From: Cryptomeria japonica
Lineage: Eukaryota; Streptophyta; Pinopsida; Cupressales; Cupressaceae
NCBI RefSeq assembly: GCF_030272615.1
Contig: NC_081414.1
Span: 661,240,438-661,304,437 of the forward strand
DNA: 64,000 nt
Reading direction: 5' to 3'
In this document: in pieces, positions 57,699 through 64,000 of the stretch
Numbering within the stretch: position 1 is the first letter of the stretch
How the letters are laid out: every line of letters starts with the position of its first letter
The notes under the pieces: generated by a model
What the model saw: only the letters and a program-made list of their open reading frames with translations
Database searches by the model: none
What the model was told of the DNA's origin: nothing
Made by a program: the position numbers and the translations under genes

Positions 57699-58912
57699 TA
57701 ATGTCACCTATTGGCAATGTTGAATGGACCCCATCCTAGGGCTATCCCCATTCATATGTTAGTTTCTTGTCTTTCTTTTGGAGGACAATGGTGTTGTGGT
57801 ACTCCTATCTAGACCAGGACGCCATATTGCCTTGGTCCTCCTTAAATAGGGCCCATTTCAAATATGCCCATTTCCCCTCCCTATGGCTACATTTGACCAT
57901 TGGAGGCCAACCTAATTAGTAACTTACCTAGCAAACCATATATAAGAACATCATCTCTATCCATTTTAGACCTAGAAGAATCCATCCATAACATGTGTGC
58001 ATTCATCATCAACCATTCTCAATCATTCAAGGTAACATATCATCCCAATGTATTCTTCAAGCATTATGGAGCAAAGTCACATCAATATTCATGCAAGCAT
58101 GTGTATTTGATTAGGACATTAATGTTCGTGTATTTATCATGTTGTTGTATTCAACATTCATGATCTCATCTAAAGAGTATTGCATCATCAATCTTCTATC
58201 AACCATTACAGATTTGAGGTATCTTCTTGCGTTTACTTTAGTATTTAAATGTTCAATTTTAATTTAATTCATAAACTGGGGTTTGACCCTATGCAAACCC
58301 CTATCGACAACCCTTTTTCTCTCTTTTTGTATGTAGGAAATTGATTCAAGAGCTATGATCAAATATATTGACGGAATAGATAACAACGAACATGTTTAAC
58401 TTTTACAGGAGTGAAAAGTGAAGGACTAGGGTGACCTACCACCCTGGTCCTAAGAATTTTTCCTACTTTCTATAGTGGATCCTGTATGTCTCCTTGGTCT
58501 AAAAAAAATCCCACTTGCTTGTTGAGGAGTTACAAGACCAAGGCGACCTATCACCCTAGTCCCAACAATTCAGCCTAGATTTTCTACAACATAAAGTCAC
58601 TTCCTTTTCTCATATCTATGTTTGTGGCTCTGTGTGAAGTCTATAACATCCTATTATTATTGTTCTACTCCAATCCTCTTTTTTTTTACCCTATAACTTT
58701 ACAATACATATCAAATTTCAACTCTAGAATGGGAGATAACCTATGGGTAAATTTAATTGATATCTCAATCCTTTTCCCTAATTGAATTGTGGCTAGATCT
58801 ATTGAATTAACCCCACCTCCCCACCCCTCTTCAATTTATGGTTGATCTTGTGAAATTGGTGGTCGTACTATCCTAATTGGTGAAACTCTAATTACCAAAT
58901 CACACAATTACA
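57699..58912 (+). repeat. 5' LTR of the G-patch element, second part
   Basis: It is colinear with 62400-63657, starting TAATGTCACCTATTGG and ending CAATTACA. It contains a TATA-like TATATAAG at 57939-57946 and GC hairpins such as 58423-58450. With the 43892-44006 piece it totals 1,329 bp, against 1,348 bp for the 3' LTR. Confidence 0.88.
57939..57946 (+). promoter_or_regulatory. TATA box in the 5' LTR
   Basis: TATATAAG is conserved at the same place in the 3' LTR (62686-62693). This is the expected core promoter position for element transcription. Confidence 0.55.
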
Positions 58913-58916
58913 TTTT

Positions 58917-58931
58917 TGGTGAACCCAACGT
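58917..58931 (+). other. Primer-binding site, tRNA-Trp type, one mismatch
   Basis: TGGTGAACCCAACGT follows the 5' LTR after four bases. It matches the Trp site of the young element (complement of 20264-20281) except for G to A in the CpG. Confidence 0.75.
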
Positions 58932-60360
58932 ATCTTATATTTCCATCTTCTGATTTTCAAATCCGATTTGGGGTGTTTCATAATGTAACTCACTAAATCT
59001 GATTGGTTTTATAGTTCACATGTGATTACATTGTTTCTAATTTACATTGATCAAAATCATGTGTTGGATAATGGTTTCTTTCACTTATTTTCATTCATAG
59101 TACTCTTGCATATGGCATCATTAGAATTTCAAAGATATTTCCTACTTGCAAATCATCTCTCAAGATTTTATCCATATTGTATGTTGTTTTATAATGATAT
59201 GTTTAAGAAAATGCATTACATATGTAGATCACCTAAAAGATTTCCTAGACAATAATAATCCTAGAGATGGAATTGAAAATGCTAACACTTGTATCTCTCC
59301 TAGGGTATCTCATGAGAATGAGGAAAGAATCAATAATCCTATCAATGATCTCTCTATTTAAGAGCAAGCATTGAAGGTTAACATGACACCATCTTATTCT
59401 CATACACATACTCTAGTGCAAGGGGGATAAGATCAAAATATTTGTGTATCAATCTCTTTAGATCCTTCTCATTATCCAAAGGATTATCTTAATTATCAAC
59501 ATATTTGTAGGGAAGATGATGTTTTGCATTTTATTCATGATATTCTTCCTCACAATAAATTAAGAAAGGATTAAACCTTAGGTGATAAGGAACCTTCTTC
59601 CCAACCACCCAAAGAGGACATTAATAATGATGATAGAAAGGAAGATTTCCCTACAAAGGATATCCCTTCATCATATAATTATCCTTTTGACCCTTTTATG
59701 TGTCCTTACACTACAAATTTTGATGAAATTCATAATGAAAGACCTTCTCCTTCACAATTGAGAACATATTATGAAGTTGGATATGATATGGTTTCAAAAC
59801 AAGACTTTAGAGGATGAGGACTTGGAAAACACGAACAAGGAATTAAGATCCCTATACACTCTCCCACACAATTTACTAAAGAAGGCCTAGGATATCCTAA
59901 TTATCAAACATCTATGGAGAATGCCCATAAGGTTCAAAAGCTTAAAGAGTATTTTGCAAGACATAGAAACTCTCGACCATCCAAACATTCCTCCATATCA
60001 AGTAACCCTCCTCATTTATAAATTCTTTTCCCTTAGTAAAATAATCCTTCTCCTTCCACTAGCACACCTTGTTCTACCTCTCAAGAGACAAAACCTAGCC
60101 ATATTGACTATCAAGAAAAAATAGCTACAAGAATATTTTGGATAGTGAAGTATGATAAGCATGTTATATCTCCTTTCATAAAATATAATAAGAAGAACAA
60201 AGAAGGTGATGAGTATTGTCTTTTTAATCATTTTTATTCTCATTCTCTTAGAAAATTTAAAGCTTATAAATAATTTGTTCAAGAGTAATATGATCAAGCA
60301 CACATAGCTCTTACAACTAATCTTGCAATATTTCTTGGCAAAGAGGTAGTGCCTTAGCAT
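58932..60360 (+). pseudogene. Decayed gag/protease-type region with G-patch remnant
   Basis: Readable pieces include ICREDDVLHFIHDILPHNK and RPSPSQLRTYYEVGYDMVSK. The G-patch core (DFRG, stop, GLGKHEQGIKIPI, then GLGYPNY) follows at about 59775-59895; the stop is one transition from Arg. After it a Cys/His-bearing segment (DEYCLFNHFYSHSLRKFK) and ALTTNLAIFLGKEVVP are readable to 60360. The retropepsin active site present in the young relative was not found, so that part is deleted or unreadable. Polymerase is absent. Many stops mark it as dead. Confidence 0.65.
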
Positions 60361-62309
60361 TCCATTCTCTTTGTCATGTGTGGTGATGCATCTTCAATTT
60401 CAATCATATGTAAATGGAAACATAATTATTCCTTGTCCCTTCACTTGGGGGGAAAGGATAATATACTCAACTCTCTCTCCTTTTCAAAGATTGCCTCTTC
60501 TTTTGAGTTGTATTTTTTATAACTTGATGTCTTTTCTCACATTGAATTGTCCTTCATGTGAGTACATGTGTGTTTCTTGGTTAGGACCTATTCTTTGCTT
60601 GAAATGGTCCATATTTTATGTATAATCTCTCTTTAGAGGGAGTTTAATCCTTCTCTTTTTCCCGATGCTTGAGGGGCATTGGTTATATATTTTATCTCCT
60701 TTCTAAGGATCCACTTTTCCTAGGATGAATGATGTTTGCTTATGATACAATGTCATTTCGTGTGTGAAGTTGTTTGTTTTCTCAAGGATTATCTCTCATG
60801 TAAGAGATGTGTATCCTTAAGTACAACCTCATCTTCACTTGACGATGCATATCTATTATAAACAAACCCCTCACTTGGGGTCAAAACTGTGTTCTCCTTC
60901 ATCAAGATTCCCTTTACCTAGAAATGCAAGGAAGGTGTGAATTCTTGTTTTCCTAACTTTATTTTGGTCAATGATGTTATTTTTTTTCAATATATCCTCT
61001 TGGAGGTAGGTGTCTTTGAAAAAATATCTCCTCCTCCTTCTGCTCCAAAGGATTCTCTTTACACTTATTGCAAGATATCTCTTTTACAACCATTTTTTCC
61101 TTATAAGAGTCATGCCTCTTTATCTTGGATTTGTGTATATTTTTTCCTAAAGGATATCTCCTTGGTGATGAAGGTGTGTATCCTTGTTTCTAGCTTCCTT
61201 AAGACATCAACATACCTCTATGTTGACATCTTAAGGGAAGGGAATACATCATGCCCTCCTTGTACCATATGTTTTATTTAAATTGTGGATTTCTTGGCAT
61301 AATGTTTTTCTTGGTTGTCCTTTTGTATGTCTCATATGGGTCGTTGCATGCTTAAAGCCAAACCTAACTCTTAGACAAGATCATTCATTCTCAAAACCAG
61401 ACACAATCCTTTTGTATGTCTTATATGAGGTGTACATGTTGGAAACTAGACCTTACTCCTAGACAAGATGTTTTCATGCTTGAAACCAAACAAGTTGTTT
61501 TTCAATTGTAGGTCTCATATAGGTTTTTTCATGATAAAAACTATACCTAAAGTCTTAGATGAGTTGTTTAACTCCTAAAACCAGATGTCGACATATGCAA
61601 CAGGGTGAGTTGACTACCATAACACAACTTTCTAGACTATTCAACACTCCTTCTGCAATATTTTTAAGATGAGTGGAACTAGCATAACACAACTTGCTAA
61701 ACTATTTAGACTCTCCTTCTCTACATGAATCATATAGCATAACACAACTTATTGTCTCATGAGAATTCATGTTCCCATGGATCACCAAACATGATAGAGC
61801 TTGCTAGCATGTGGATTTCCCAGTCTCACTTGTTTTTCTTCTCATGGATCACCTAGCATAATTTAGCTTTCTATCCTATGATGTCTATGTTCTCTCCTTT
61901 CTCCTTCCCATGAGCTCATAGCTTTTCTAATTGTTGGATCATGGTTCATCACTCAATGTGCTTTGTTTCTATTTTCATGTGACCCCTTGTGTTCTTCTAA
62001 TAGCATTTCAAGAATGAGATTAGTGGTTGAGACATTTTGACTATCGAGGTCCCTTCAACTAGTTGACTTGGAGATTTTTTTTTAGTACTAACCCTTTGTG
62101 TTGTGTGTATTTTGTCTTTCTTTGGATTTTTTTGTCTTCATATTTTTTGGTGTGTCCTTGCATATTATTGTGTAAGTTAAGATCCTAAGATTAAGGGCTT
62201 GGTTCTTTGTGATCTCTCTCCTAGTTGCTCCTCTCTTTCTCTTCCTCATATTTCTACTTTACCACAAATATTTGCATAGTCTCATTATCCTATTAAAGTG
62301 TGGGATACA
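60361..62309 (+). other. Long untranslated region with loose repeats and polypurine tract
   Basis: No supported frame. Three diverged units of about 90 bp begin at TTGTATGTCTCATATGGG (61323), TTGTATGTCTTATATGAG (61412) and TTGTAGGTCTCATATAGG (61506), each with CTTAGACAAGA-like words. AGCATAACACAACTT recurs at 61682 and 61736. The purine-rich AAAGTGTGGGATACA (62295-62309) precedes the 3' LTR. Confidence 0.65.
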
Positions 62310-63657
62310 TGTAGCATCATAAATTATAACCTTATACAATTCACACCTCATAGTTGTGCTCCTACTTTAGCATATTTTATCTTTATTTCCCCTAGGCCCA
62401 TTTTGGCCCATTTTTTCTTTGAATATATTGTCACCTATGGGAACTATTGTGTGGACCCCATCCTAGGGATATCCTCCTCTATTTGTTAGTTGCATGTTCT
62501 ACTTTTGGAGGACAAGGGCATTGTGGTGCCCCTGACCAGGCTAGGGTGTCATACAGCCCCGATCCTCCTTAAACACGACCCATTTCAAATATGGGTAGGC
62601 ATTTCCTCTCCTTAACATATTTTGGTCTCCAGGACTACATTTGACCGTTGGAGGTCGGCCTAATCGGTAATTTACCTAGCAAACCTATATAAGAACATCC
62701 TATCAATCCATTTTAGACCTAGAAGACTCCATCCATAGTATTCACACATTCGTCATCAAGAATTATCAAGAATTCAAGGTAGCATTTCATCCCACCATAT
62801 TCTTCAAGCATCATGGAGAAAGTTCACATCAATATTCATTCAAGCATGTGTGTTTGATTAGGTCATTCATGTTCACGTGTTTTTCATCTTATTGCATCCA
62901 ACATTTGTAATCTCATCTAAAGAGAATTGTATCATCAATATTTTATCAACCATTACAAATCTGAGGTATATCTTCTAGCATTTACTTCACTATTTGCATG
63001 TTTTATTTTAGTTCAATTCAAGGTTAATTCATAAACCAAGGTTTGAACCAAGGCAAACCCCTATCCATGACCATTTTTATCTCTTTTTGTGTGCATGAAA
63101 TTGATTTAGGAGTTGCGATCGAAGATTCTGATTGAATAAATAACAATTAATAGGTTCAACTTTTACAAGAGTGAAAAGTGGAGGACCAGGGCGACCTACC
63201 ACCCTAGTCCCAATAATTTTCCTCAATCTTCTAATAGTGGATCCTATACATCTCCCTGATCTAAAAAATATCCCACTTACATTTCCAAGAGTTACAAGAC
63301 CAAGGCGACCTATCACTCAAGTCTTGACAATTCAACCTGGATTTTTTGCAACATGTTCTAATTGACCTTCCTTGCTCAAATTTCTTCTTGTGGCTCTGTG
63401 TGAATTCTGTAGCATCCTATTAGTACTATTCTACTCCAATCCTCTATTGTTTTACACTATAACTTTACAATATAAATCAAAATTTAACTCTGAAAGGGGA
63501 GACAACCTATAGGTAAATTTAATTGATATTTCCCTAATTGAATTGTGGCTAGATCTATTAAATTTATCCCCACTCCCCCCTTTTTAATGTATGGTTGATC
63601 TTGTGAGATTGGTGCTCTTACTATCCTAATTGGTGAAACCTTAATTTTAAAATTACA
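62310..63657 (+). repeat. 3' LTR of the G-patch element
   Basis: The 1,348 bp start TGTAGCATCATAAATT and end AAAATTACA. TATATAAG is at 62686-62693 and a GC hairpin at 63183-63210. Divergence from the 5' LTR is obvious by eye, so the insertion is old. Confidence 0.9.
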
Positions 63658-64000
63658 CTATTAGACATTGTATGAGGATGCATCCTCTCATGTCTATAGA
63701 TGTGGTCCAGCCTATGCAGTATATCTAATCCACAACTATAATGGTAAGTATTTGTGGTTCCACTTGTGTCAATGATGACTCATACTAGAATCCACATAAT
63801 ATGATAGACATCCTCTAGTGGGATATCATCTCTCCCATCGATAGATGGAAGGTAGAGGTGTAAAGGTCCCATTTCTCCATCAATTTCATCGACATCACAC
63901 CATTATATCTTATAACAGGTGTGCGATACACCCAATCTAGACCTATGTCTTGAATGAGTATATGTTCTTTAGGTGGAAGATTTGTAGCCTAACTCTGAAG
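63658..64000 (-). pseudogene. Plant mobile domain (PMD, aminotransferase-like) remnant
   Basis: Minus-strand reading from 64000 gives ILIQDIGL, then VYRTPVIRYNGV and MEKWDLYTSTFHLSMGEM, followed after a one-base shift by LEDVYHIMWI. This is the recognisable N-terminal signature of the plant mobile domain, in which a Trp-rich strand, a THTFHL-like block and a conserved Gly-Glu precede a helix with a Leu-x-Asp-Val motif. The domain occurs in MAIN-like host proteins and in several plant transposons. Stops and the shift show decay. The frame starts beyond the window and is cut by the element at 63657. Confidence 0.6.

Larger units (their letters stand above)
43892..63657 (+). mobile_element. Decayed Tat-like element with G-patch, split by nested solo LTRs
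   Basis: The 3' LTR (62310-63657) matches a split 5' LTR (43892-44006 plus 57699-58912). The internal region (58913-62309) has a Trp-type primer site, gag/protease-type sequence with a broken G-patch and a long untranslated part. It is the decayed cousin of 13422-21920: LTR start TGTAGCATCATAAATT versus TGTAGCGTCGTAAATT, same primer type, same G-patch. It has no reverse transcriptase or integrase. The flanks CATCA and CTATT do not match, so the outer ends are uncertain or one flank was exchanged. Confidence 0.8.

Noticed and set aside
61319-61600. Repeats as a CRISPR-like array
   Set aside because: Units are diverged, long (about 90 bp), without unique spacers, and lie in a plant retroelement.

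Overview
The window looks like intergenic DNA from a very large plant nuclear genome, most likely a gymnosperm. This is an inference from nested long-terminal-repeat (LTR) retrotransposons, plant-type primer sites, a PPR pseudogene and heavy C-to-T style decay; no database search was possible. I see no intact host gene, no tRNA or rRNA gene and no CRISPR array. Nearly all coding sequence is retroelement-derived. The only long intact frame is the 1,055-codon ORF at 16770-19937 (minus).

Left third (1-33.4 kb). A rearranged Ty3/gypsy element on the plus strand (1-8599) has lost its integrase and carries a solo Copia-type LTR (3277-4200). Next to it is an old chromovirus-like element on the minus strand, seen as polymerase at about 8600-9764, protease at 11440-11571 and gag at 27597-28640. 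It is split by a LINE-like insert (9765-11439, 16-bp target duplication) and by a 16-kb LTR element without polymerase (11572-27591, duplication CAAGG). That element is itself split by a young element (13422-21920, duplication CATAT) carrying the intact protease/G-patch ORF and a tRNA-Trp-type primer site.

Middle (28.6-43.9 kb). AT-rich decayed DNA holds a PPR pseudogene (about 29.9-30.5 kb), a truncated relative of the polymerase-less element (33397-35806), and an unidentified reading frame of roughly 1,290 codons (38296-42156). The latter is broken by nonsense codons and about three frameshifts and ends in a 22-A run.

Right third (43.9-64 kb). A degenerate relative of the young element (43892-63657; G-patch remnant, Trp-type primer site) has its 5' LTR split by a large solo LTR (44007-57693, duplication GAATC). 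Inside that lie a 4.6-kb solo LTR (46877-51467, duplication CAAAA) and a small polymerase-less Copia-type element (51821-55953), which in turn carries a solo LTR (53051-53807, duplication ACGGT). The right edge shows a decayed plant-mobile-domain frame on the minus strand.

Two groups stand out. Three elements (11572-27591, 33397-35806, 51821-55953) have Met-type primer sites, two polypurine tracts and coiled-coil accessory proteins, but no reverse transcriptase or integrase. Two elements (13422-21920, 43892-63657) have Trp-type primer sites, a G-patch motif and repeated GC hairpins in their LTRs, again with no polymerase. Both groups must rely on enzymes made elsewhere.
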